In this document: piece by piece, positions 35,232 through 41,121 of the stretch
How the letters are laid out: each line of letters opens with the position of its first letter
Position numbering within the stretch: the first letter of the stretch is position 1
From: Beijerinckiaceae bacterium
GTDB taxonomy: Bacteria > Pseudomonadota > Alphaproteobacteria > Rhizobiales > Beijerinckiaceae
Reading direction: 5' to 3'
Assembly: GCA_030684835.1 (NCBI GenBank)
Contig: JAUXWZ010000074.1
Location: 1-41,121, forward strand
DNA: 41,121 nt
Translations under genes and position numbers: made by a program
The notes under the pieces: model-generated
Told to the model about the DNA's origin: nothing
The model's input: the letters and a program-made list of their open reading frames with translations, nothing else
Databases searched by the model: none

Positions 35232-36257
35232 TCAGCCGCGAGGCGGCGCTGTATTTTTCAGGTAAGGCATCATCTGGTCCATCTCTTCGGCGCAGCCCAT
35301 CATCACGGCGACGCGCTGATGGAGGGTCGCGGGCTGGACGTCGAGCATAAGCTCATGGCCGTCAAAGGCTTTTCCGCCAGCTTGCTCGACAATCATGCCG
35401 AGCGGATTGCCCTCGTACATCAGGCGAAGCTTGCCGGGGCGATTGGGCTCGCGCTTGTCCCACGGATAAAGAAAGACGCCGCCGCGTGTGAGGATTCGGT
35501 GGATGTCGGCGACCATTGATCCGGTCCAGCGCATGTTGAAATCGGCGCCGCGCGGTCCGTCTTTTCCTGCCAAGCAGTCGTCGATGTAGCGACGCACCTC
35601 CGGCGCCCAGTGGCGCTCGTTGGAGGCGTTGATGGCGAACTCCCTATTGCCCGCCGGGATTTTCATGTCGCGATGGGTGAGAATCCAGGACCCGACTTCA
35701 CGGTCCAGCGTGAAGCCGTGCACGCCCGACCCGAAGGTGAGCACCAGCGTCGTCTGCGGCCCATAAAGGGCATAGCCTGCCGCCACCTGTTTGCGTCCCG
35801 GCTGCAGGAAATCTTCCTCGGTAATGTCACGCTGAGCGGACCCCTCCGGTGCGGACATGATGGAGAAAATCGTTCCGACGCTTAGATTGACGTCGATGTT
35901 GCTGGACCCGTCGAGCGGATCATAGACCAGCAGATATTCGCCGCGAGGGTAACGATGGGGGATGGGATGGATCGCCTCCATCTCCTCGGAGGCCAGCGCC
36001 GCGAGGGTCGCGCCCCATTCGTTCGCCTCGATGAGAAAGTCGTTCGCCAGGACGTCGAGCTTTTTTTGCACCTCGCCCTGTACGTTTTCCTGCTCAAGGC
36101 TGCCGAGCACGCCGCCCAGTTCACCCTTGTTGATCGTGTAGCTGATCGCCTTACAGGCGCGGGCGATAACCTCGATCAGAAGGCGCAACTGCGGGGGAAG
36201 ATTTCCGCACTCGCGCTGCTGTTCGATCAAGAAACGGGTCAATGAGACACGGGACAC
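35232..36257 (-). CDS. fbp: class I fructose-1,6-bisphosphatase
   Basis: A 341-residue cytoplasmic enzyme hydrolysing fructose-1,6-bisphosphate to fructose-6-phosphate in gluconeogenesis (or the Calvin cycle). The metal-site motifs are EEME (91-94) and DPLDGSSN (113-120). The signature block [24 protein letters not shown] and GGKAFDG are present near the C-terminus. The start is the GTG at 36257, preceded by GGAGCCTGATT. No other Calvin-cycle or glycolytic gene lies beside it, so the pathway role is not shown by context. Confidence 0.96.
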   Translation of the reverse strand: MSRVSLTRFLIEQQRECGNLPPQLRLLIEVIARACKAISYTINKGELGGVLGSLEQENVQGEVQKKLDVLANDFLIEANEWGATLAALASEEMEAIHPIPHRYPRGEYLLVYDPLDGSSNIDVNLSVGTIFSIMSAPEGSAQRDITEEDFLQPGRKQVAAGYALYGPQTTLVLTFGSGVHGFTLDREVGSWILTHRDMKIPAGNREFAINASNERHWAPEVRRYIDDCLAGKDGPRGADFNMRWTGSMVADIHRILTRGGVFLYPWDKREPNRPGKLRLMYEGNPLGMIVEQAGGKAFDGHELMLDVQPATLHQRVAVMMGCAEEMDQMMPYLKNTAPPRG

Positions 36258-36331
36258 AATCAGGCTCCATCTTAAAACGCAGAAGCTGACCTTAAACTTC
36301 CAGCGCGGCGAAGGACAGTTCCTACGACGCT

Positions 36332-36565
36332 CTAGCGCGCAGATATGTCAGGATGGCTTACGCCAGCTGAACGACCCCCTAGCTGCTTTTGAATTTCAGC
36401 GATCTCGTTACGATGTACTTCCCATTTCTTGCGGACCTCAGAGAGAATCTGCTGAGTTTCTCTCGTTTGTTGATACTTCTCGTATTCGGCTATCCGACGT
36501 TCGCATTCGTGCAATTTTTGTTTCGCGACCTGAAGCTTCGAGATTGGCTCTGTCTCGGTGTGCAT
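36332..36565 (-). CDS. small coiled-coil protein of unknown function
   Basis: A 77-residue charged protein starting [18 protein letters not shown]. Residues about 10-60 ([22 protein letters not shown]...) have strong heptad character, so a coiled-coil dimer is likely. There is no signal peptide or known motif. The ATG at 36565 is preferred because GGGAGTT lies upstream; an ATG at 36580 is possible. It is between fbp and the IS element, with a terminator hairpin just upstream. Confidence 0.6.
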   Translation of the reverse strand: MHTETEPISKLQVAKQKLHECERRIAEYEKYQQTRETQQILSEVRKKWEVHRNEIAEIQKQLGGRSAGVSHPDISAR

Positions 36566-36656
36566 GAGTTTAACTCCCATCGAACCTGCCTAAACCTCAG
36601 GCAATACGGCGACCCGGTCAAGCATTGGAACTTTGCGGCAAACGCATAGTTGCTGA

Positions 36657-36683
36657 GACAAAAATGCACTCTGAAACAGAGTG
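36657..36683 (-). terminator. minus-strand intrinsic terminator
   Basis: CACTCTG (36667-36673) and CAGAGTG (36677-36683) form a 7-bp stem with a 3-nt loop. On the minus strand it is followed by CATTTTTGTC, a T-run typical of intrinsic termination. It would stop transcription leaving the IS element on the minus strand. Confidence 0.55.
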
Positions 36684-36821
36684 TTGGCCCAACTCGCTGG
36701 ATTCCGCGGCATATCGAGGCCGCGAGCAACCCCGAGCAAAATGTGAGCGAGTCGCAATAAAAATCACCGTACTGCTCATCATATAGTCATTGATGGATAT
36801 GCGCGTTAGAGCGTTTTCCGA

Positions 36822-37424
36822 TCATGTAGCATCGTATCCTGCGGCGACGAGGTAGTTGCGGCATTCGTTTGGCGTGAAGCGTTTCAGGGCATCGGCGATG
36901 GCCTGCCAAAGTTCTGGCATGGTGCGCGCTTCGGCGGCGCGGAGCAGCGCCTTCAATTTCGAGAAAACCATTTCGATCGGGTTGAAGTCGGGACTGTAGG
37001 GCGGAAGATATAGCAGGCTCGCTCCGACACCCTCGATAGCCTCCTGTACTCCCTGAACCTTGTGGGCCGGTAGATTGTCCATGATTACCGTATCGCCATG
37101 GCGCAGCGATGGTGCGAGCGATTGCTCGACCCACGCGAGGAATGCGTCACCATCCATGGGACCGTCCAATACGAGCGGCGCAATGAGGCCATCCGACCGC
37201 AGGCCTGCCGTAAAGGTCGTGGTTTTCCAATGCCCATGTGGAACCGCGGAGCGGCAGCGCTCGCCTCGTGGGGAACGACCGTAAAGGCGCGCCATCTTTG
37301 TATTGGCTCCTGTCTCGTCGATGAAGACAAGGCGGTCTGGATCGAGATCGAGTTGCCCGTCGAACCATGCCTCGCGGGCCTCGTTTATATCGCTGCGTCG
37401 TTGTTCGGCGGCGTGCGCCGTCTT
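36822..37424 (-). CDS. IS630 transposase, catalytic part (orfB)
   Basis: The DDE nuclease half of the transposase. The three catalytic acids are visible: Asp in [11 protein letters not shown], Asp in [11 protein letters not shown] and Glu in [18 protein letters not shown]. The -1 frame joins orfA at the A7 run (37423-37429, minus strand) and reads through [13 protein letters not shown] without a stop, ending at 36822 inside the terminal region. It is probably made as an orfA-orfB fusion by ribosomal slippage. An independent start is not evident near the junction. Confidence 0.88.
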   Translation of the reverse strand, partial: KTAHAAEQRRSDINEAREAWFDGQLDLDPDRLVFIDETGANTKMARLYGRSPRGERCRSAVPHGHWKTTTFTAGLRSDGLIAPLVLDGPMDGDAFLAWVEQSLAPSLRHGDTVIMDNLPAHKVQGVQEAIEGVGASLLYLPPYSPDFNPIEMVFSKLKALLRAAEARTMPELWQAIADALKRFTPNECRNYLVAAGYDAT

Positions 37425-37768
37425 TTTTTGAGTGTGATCTGCCGACGTTTGAAGAAGCGCCAGAGTGAGGCGATGCCGGCAGCTACGCCATGCTCCATCA
37501 ACTTGCTGCGCAGTTCGACAAGCGTGATGTCCGACTTCGCCGCAACGGCGTTGAGGATCAATTGGGAGTGCTCTTCGATCCGCTGCGATCTACGATCGCC
37601 GCCTTGCTTCTGGGGCGTGAAGTCGCCGGCCTTTTTCTGGCGATCACGCCATCGGATGGCGCTGGCGGCGCTCACGCCAAAACGCTCCGCCGCAGCCCGG
37701 CACGACAAGCCGCCCTCGATCGCGGCGATGACTCTTTGGCGAAGATCAACGGAAAGCGATTTGGCCAT
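37385..37768 (-). CDS. IS630 transposase, DNA-binding part (orfA)
   Basis: A 127-residue product with a helix-turn-helix: [35 protein letters not shown] (residues 9-43), then the basic linker and a second HTH-like region [31 protein letters not shown]. The ATG at 37768 is the start. It runs past the A7 slippage site for about 14 codons in its own frame before stopping. Together with orfB it makes the full transposase. Confidence 0.88.
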   Translation of the reverse strand: MAKSLSVDLRQRVIAAIEGGLSCRAAAERFGVSAASAIRWRDRQKKAGDFTPQKQGGDRRSQRIEEHSQLILNAVAAKSDITLVELRSKLMEHGVAAGIASLWRFFKRRQITLKKRRRTPPNNDAAI

Positions 37769-37887
37769 GCACGCCGGCCTCCTTCGCCAGCATGCAGTTT
37801 GAATCAGACTCGCGCCCGAATGGGAATCCCCTTCGATTCATTCAGCTCGAAAAACGCTCTAACCTACCGACAGGAAGAAAAACATCT

Positions 37888-38619
37888 CTACAGGAACCTT
37901 ACCGCGCTGGAGACGATAATCACAATGCCGACCGCGATCATCAATGGCCTTACTGGTAGGCGGGAGACCACATAGGCGCCTAGGGGTGCGGCGAGCACGC
38001 CGCCTATGATCAGGCCGATAGCAGACTTGATCTCTGTCCAGCCGATAGCCAGCACAAACGTGATGGAAATTACCAAAGTCACCATGAACTCGGTTAGGTT
38101 AGTCGAGCCGATTACCTTCTTAGGGTTATGTCCGCGGCCGACCAGCGAACTCGTGACGATCGGGCCCCATCCGCCGCCACCAGCCGCGTCGAGGACGCCG
38201 CCAGCGAAGCCGACATAGGGAACAATCCAGTCCCGAACCTCGCGGGGCCAGAGCGGCCGGAAAGCCTTCATGATAATGTAAAAGCCGACGGCGACAAGAT
38301 AAGCGGAGATGAAGGGCATGACTGCCTTGCCGTCCACCATCGTCAGGAGATAGGCGCCGATGGCGCCGCCAATCATGCCTGCGGGCGCGAGCCGAGCGAC
38401 GAGCCGCCAGTCTACGTTACGGTGATAGGTGTGCGAGGCGCCAGAGGCGGCCGTCGTGAACACCTCGGTGACGTGGGTCATGGCGCTGGCCGCCGCCGGC
38501 GGTACACCCATCGCAAGAAGGCTCGTGGTGGTCAGAACGCCAAACGCCATGCCAATCGCGCCATCAATGAGTTGCGCGAAGAAGCCGATGGCGATGAAAA
38601 TGAGGATGTCGTCAGGCAT
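37888..38619 (-). CDS. TauE/SafE (TSUP) family membrane exporter
   Basis: A 243-residue inner-membrane protein with about seven or eight helices. It matches the TSUP family, which moves sulfite, sulfonates or other C2 acids. The start is FIAIGFFAQLIDGAIGMAFGVLTTTSLLAMG, with the conserved GVPPAAASAMTHVTEVFTT, and the second half has GFAGGVLDAAGGGGWGPIVTSSL and KKVIGSTNLTEF. The ATG at 38619 follows GAGACCGCT. The gene is intact: the IS element begins 28 bp beyond its stop. No sulfur-metabolism gene is next to it, so the substrate is open. Confidence 0.9.
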   Translation of the reverse strand: MPDDILIFIAIGFFAQLIDGAIGMAFGVLTTTSLLAMGVPPAAASAMTHVTEVFTTAASGASHTYHRNVDWRLVARLAPAGMIGGAIGAYLLTMVDGKAVMPFISAYLVAVGFYIIMKAFRPLWPREVRDWIVPYVGFAGGVLDAAGGGGWGPIVTSSLVGRGHNPKKVIGSTNLTEFMVTLVISITFVLAIGWTEIKSAIGLIIGGVLAAPLGAYVVSRLPVRPLMIAVGIVIIVSSAVRFL

Positions 38620-38749
38620 AGCGGTCTCGCTGCGTGTCAGGCCGCGTGTGAAATAGCGCACGGATGCCGGCAATCCTGTAAGCTGGTAAAGATATTCCGG
38701 CCATGTCCCAGCCTCCCCGATGCTTGCAGCCCACCAGTCTTTTGCTTAA

Positions 38750-38899
38750 TATGATCGCTCGGGTTCTGATGTCCGGTCCGGCTCCGACATCACGGATGCT
38801 GATCTTGACCAGATCTCAGCCCCAAAGCTTACTGTCTATCGCAAGTTTGAACAGAGCGTGGTCACGAATGCGGCGCTCACGATCGAGAAGTGGTTTTAG
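38750..38899 (+). pseudogene. possible TetR-like regulator remnant
   Basis: A short plus-strand frame between stops reads DADLDQISAPKLTVYRKFEQS and ends ALTIEKWF. The piece KLTVYRKFEQS resembles the recognition helix of TetR regulators (KLTVYRKF-like), but there is no ATG, ribosome site or following domain. It is 49 codons long. It may be a decayed gene fragment; I would not exclude chance. It occupies part of the 415-nt gap between the exporter gene and the secreted protein at 39035. Confidence 0.25.
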
Positions 38900-39000
38900 A
38901 TTATTTGTTCGGGGCTATCGGGTGGAGTAATCATCGTTGCTGCAACTCCCACTCGGGCGCCCTTCGTTCCTATTCTTAGGCGCGCTCAGGGTGAGGCGAT

Positions 39001-39026
39001 GGAGGTGACTGCCACCAGTCACCTCC
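39001..39026. terminator. hairpin after the 39035 gene
   Basis: GGAGGTGACTG (39001-39011) and CAGTCACCTCC (39016-39026) form a perfect 11-bp stem with loop CCAC, 8 nt after the stop of the minus-strand secreted-protein gene. The T-run is on the plus-strand side (ACTTTTAC), so on the minus strand termination may be weak. Confidence 0.6.
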
Positions 39027-39034
39027 ACTTTTAC

Positions 39035-39298
39035 TTAATCGGTAACGCAGACTTTGGTGGTCTTAAGCGCCGAGCGCGCCTCGGTTTCGGTCTTATAGAT
39101 GGTCCCGTCGCTACCCACGATTGTCATTGAACTTCCGGTGGGGCGCTCACGGGTTACGGTGCACCGCTTGGTGCTTGTGTCCTGAACGATATAGAAGCTC
39201 CCGCCACCGGTCGTCGTTGTTGTCTCAACGGTTGTGCTCTGAGCGTGGGCGAACGCGGTTGCCGCCAGCAATCCAGCCAATGCAAGTTTCATTCTCAT
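39035..39298 (-). CDS. small secreted protein, unknown function
   Basis: An 87-residue protein starting MRMKLALAGLLAATAFAHAQ, a clear Sec signal peptide cut after AHA. The mature part has a Thr-rich stretch (TTVETTTTTGGG), then SFYIVQDTSTKRCTVTRERP, a Cys pair (C in KRCTV and KVCVTD) that could form a disulfide, and a GSDGTIYKTETEA turn. This layout is common in small periplasmic proteins of Hyphomicrobiales. The ATG at 39298 has GGGAGACCCGCT ahead. I do not recognise the function. Confidence 0.75.
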   Translation of the reverse strand: MRMKLALAGLLAATAFAHAQSTTVETTTTTGGGSFYIVQDTSTKRCTVTRERPTGSSMTIVGSDGTIYKTETEARSALKTTKVCVTD

Positions 39299-39487
39299 AG
39301 CGGGTCTCCCAATCCTAGCCATTATGGCTTCTTCTGAACCCTCAGGGCTCGTTAGCGTTCCGACTGCCTACTCACACGTCTGTAGGTGATCATCCTATTA
39401 CAGATGAACCATACGCCTTACCGGCACGTTGCGTCCTTCTCGTCAATGAGAGCCGAGATAAGGCAGAAGAAGCCCCAGGAGACGATG

Positions 39488-39805
39488 ATGAATAACCTCA
39501 GAATACTGACGTTGGCTGCCTCTTTATGCTGCGCAGGTGTGGCGCCTGCCGCTGCGCAGGGAGTGGAGTTTGGCCCCGGAGGCGTTCGGATCGATCCAGG
39601 CTTCCGTACCGAGCGAGGGTACGATCGGGAGATGATTGGTCGTGGTGAAGCCATCAGGGCGGCACGTCGCGCAGGGTTGATTGATGTTGAGGTCGCTATC
39701 CAAAGGGGCCGGACCTGGCAGATAGAGGGGTCGGATCGGCGAGGCAACGAAATCAGTGTCACGGTGCACGCACGCACCGGCGAGGTCATCAACGTCGAGC
39801 GTTAG
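39488..39805 (+). CDS. small secreted PepSY-like protein
   Basis: A 105-residue protein with signal peptide MNNLRILTLAASLCCAGVAPAAAQ. The mature part ends in a PepSY-like unit: RGEAIRAARRAGLIDVEVAIQ then GRTWQIEGSDRRGNEISVTVHARTGEVINVER, the pattern of a basic helix plus two strands that PepSY domains use to inhibit or bind. The ATG at 39488 is 6 nt after AGGAG; the ATG at 39485 is only 3 nt away. It diverges from the 39035 gene. The partner is unknown. Confidence 0.75.
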   Translation: MNNLRILTLAASLCCAGVAPAAAQGVEFGPGGVRIDPGFRTERGYDREMIGRGEAIRAARRAGLIDVEVAIQRGRTWQIEGSDRRGNEISVTVHARTGEVINVER

Positions 39806-40123
39806 TCCGAGCAGAGCGCCGCCGATCCGTCTCGGCCGGGGTACGCGTTAGGGAGTTCGTCGAAGCGTACGATATTGGCCCACTGCTCGATGCTACGACG
39901 GCATGCAAAACCCGCGCAACGTTGCTAATAGCTTCTCGAACGGACTACCTGCGCGCGTCGTCACGCAATGTCACGGAAAAGTGGAACGCACTGCTGACTG
40001 GGATTACGGCAATGATTACTAAAGGCGAAGGCGGCCTCGATTGGCCGCCTTGCTTGTAACTCATTCATTTCTTGATGCTTCTGCTCGGCACTGTGAGTGG
40101 AAGCTCTGACCTGCTAATCTACT
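39806..40123. other. 318-nt non-coding gap with a terminator-like hairpin
   Basis: No gene is evident. AAGGCGGCC (40028-40036) and GGCCGCCTT (40043-40051) form a perfect 9-bp stem with a 6-nt loop. It lies between two convergent small genes and may terminate either one, though there is no long T tract. Confidence 0.5.
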
Positions 40124-40387
40124 TCAATCGCAGGTTATTGTCGTTGCCTTCGCAGCGTCGGCGGTGCAAGTCATGCCCGCAACGATGTCTGCGCGAGTTC
40201 CTGGAGCATTTTTGATAACTATTTTCGTCCCGGAGGCACTGATTGCTACTTTGGTGCCGCCATCGATTACAACGGTACGACCTTCACCCTCAACTGCCGT
40301 CACTTGTCCCTTCACCTCCTGAGCAAGGGCCGCGCTCGCAAAAAAGCCAAGCGCTGACATGGCTATTGCGACACTTAGATTTTTCAT
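40124..40387 (-). CDS. small secreted protein, possibly DUF1344-like
   Basis: An 87-residue protein with signal peptide MKNLSVAIAMSALGFFASAALAQ. The mature part is beta-rich: EVKGQVTAVEGEGRTVVIDGGTKVAIS and a C-terminal ADIVAGMTCTADAAKATTITCD with two cysteines that may pair. The GQVTAV...TVVIDGGT beginning resembles DUF1344-like periplasmic proteins, but the match is from memory and weak. The ATG at 40387 follows GGGGAGAAAATC. Function unknown. Confidence 0.7.
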   Translation of the reverse strand: MKNLSVAIAMSALGFFASAALAQEVKGQVTAVEGEGRTVVIDGGTKVAISASGTKIVIKNAPGTRADIVAGMTCTADAAKATTITCD

Positions 40388-40523
40388 GATTTTCTCCCCA
40401 CAGATTCGTTAAGGGCGCCAGCGTGCGCCATCGAGATAAATCACGGAGCATAGCTAAAGTTCAATCATATTCATGGCAATGAGGCGTTGAACCACGATTG
40501 CTGGGAACAGGGACCCGCACTAA

Positions 40524-40950
40524 GACGAACTGTACATCGGATTAGACTTGGCGGACTTGGCGGTGACGCTCGGTTACGAAGTTGTAGGACCGACTACATG
40601 CTCAGAAGCCGCGCTGGCTGTGGCATCAAAAAGGCCACCCGACGTCGCTATCGTTGACGTGAATCTGACGGACGGTCCCACCGGGCCGTTCGTTGCCTCA
40701 CAGCTATCCGCGTTATACGGCACGGAGGGTGCTTATGGCTACCGCTAACCCTGAGCTCGTGGTTGCGGGTTTTGGTGGCGTCGCGGCGGTACTCCGCAAG
40801 CCCTATGACCTACTACAGCTCGCCGATATTCTTCGTATGCTCGCTGCCCACGAAAAACGCAAGCTGAACCGTGAGCTCTGGGGTGATGATGGCATTCCCC
40901 GAGGACGATGCGTTACGGCCAAAATGGGGGCGCGAAGCCGAAGTCGCTGA
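40524..40950 (+). pseudogene. decayed response-regulator receiver gene
   Basis: A receiver domain is readable but broken. From 40524 the frame reads DELYIGLDLADLAVTLGYEVVGP and reaches the phospho-acceptor Asp in VAIVDVNLTDGP. A stop TAA (40521-40523) sits where the acidic pair of the active site should begin, and no start lies upstream in frame. At about 40724 one extra G breaks the frame. Removing it restores YGT-RVLMATANPE (conserved Thr) and VLRKPYDLLQLADILRMLAAHEK (conserved Lys and last helix). The 5' part is missing, so this is a relic. A sequencing error could explain the frameshift but not the lost N-terminus. Confidence 0.7.
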
Positions 40951-41121
40951 AAGGGCAGCCGAGCGCAGGTATAGGTCAAAAGCCGTCTTTGCACCGAAAG
41001 CTGCCTATTCTCATGTTGGAGGGGAAACAGATCCCAGTTGCTCCGCCCACGGCCGTTCGGCAATCGCGCACAGGTCATTCAGCGACAGCGCCAGCGGCAC
41101 GCGTCTGATCACGAGACGTTC
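40951..41121. other. right edge of the window, no gene recognised
   Basis: The last 171 nt after the receiver relic show no frame with a family motif or ribosome site. A gene starting beyond the edge cannot be excluded. Confidence 0.4.

Larger units (their letters stand above)
36809..37859 (-). mobile_element. IS630-family insertion sequence, complete, with TA duplication
   Basis: The element is 1,051 bp. Its ends are inverted: GAGCGTTTTCCGA at the left (36809-36821) and GAGCGTTTTTCGA at the right (37847-37859), 12 of 13 matching. The dinucleotide TA flanks both ends (36807-36808 and 37860-37861), the target duplication expected for IS630. It encodes an orfA/orfB transposase pair on the minus strand. 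The right end is 28 bp from the stop of the TauE/SafE gene, so no gene is visibly interrupted. Confidence 0.9.

Noticed and set aside
36822-37768. Calling the IS transposase a pseudogene because of the frame change
   Set aside because: The change falls on an A7 run, with intact DDE residues and ends; programmed -1 slippage is usual in many IS elements.
1-41121. CRISPR arrays, rRNA genes, sigma-54 promoters or riboswitches
   Set aside because: I looked for regular direct repeats with spacers, rRNA core sequences, GG-N10-GC elements at promoter distances and classical aptamer cores and found none I could support.

Overview
The window (41,121 bp, GC-rich) looks like an alphaproteobacterial chromosome, most likely Hyphomicrobiales. 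The best evidence is the conserved core block bamE / CBP3-type chaperone / DUF177 (YceD-like) / plsX / fabH / ihfA / MerR regulator / tRNA-Pro, together with a K+-independent membrane pyrophosphatase (hppA). I cannot name the genus from sequence alone.

Region 1 (1-16.7 kb) is a dense catabolic region. It holds an FAD aromatic-ring hydroxylase cut by the window edge, a metallo-beta-lactamase-fold hydrolase, two luciferase-like (LLM) flavin monooxygenases, two alpha/beta hydrolases, two amidohydrolases, a cupin, a LysR regulator, a BenD-like short-chain dehydrogenase and five Bug/TctC-type periplasmic binding proteins. None of the TctA/TctB membrane partners is present. The layout around the divergent cupin/lysR promoter (8278-8517) is striking. 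Reading outwards, both arms carry the same order: amidohydrolase, TctC-type binding protein, alpha/beta hydrolase, LLM monooxygenase, then another binding protein. The enzymes belong to different subfamilies in the two arms. This looks like an undescribed degradation locus for an aromatic or N-heterocyclic acid; the substrate is unknown.

Region 2 (16.8-26.4 kb) is a seven-gene minus-strand operon with gaps of 1-4 nt or 4-nt overlaps: a Dpp/Opp-type ABC importer (binding protein, two permeases, two ATPases), an amidase-signature enzyme and a tiny protein that is probably its partner. It suggests import and hydrolysis of an amide. Beyond it are two convergent paralogous alpha/beta hydrolases sharing the nucleophile motif GCSVGSS, separated by a strong bidirectional terminator.

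Region 3 (26.4-27.25 kb) has no recognisable gene and ends at tRNA-Pro(GGG). The 3' end of the tRNA points towards the catabolic region, as expected if that region is a tRNA-associated island. No integrase is visible.

Region 4 (27.3-36.3 kb) is housekeeping: MerR regulator, ihfA, fabH, plsX, DUF177 protein, ubiquinol-cytochrome c chaperone, bamE, hppA and class I fructose-bisphosphatase (fbp).

Region 5 (36.3-41.1 kb) is accessory. It has a small coiled-coil protein, a complete IS630-type element with TA target duplication and a probable -1 frameshift on A7, a TauE/SafE exporter, three small secreted proteins (one PepSY-like), a possible TetR-like remnant and a decayed response-regulator receiver gene.
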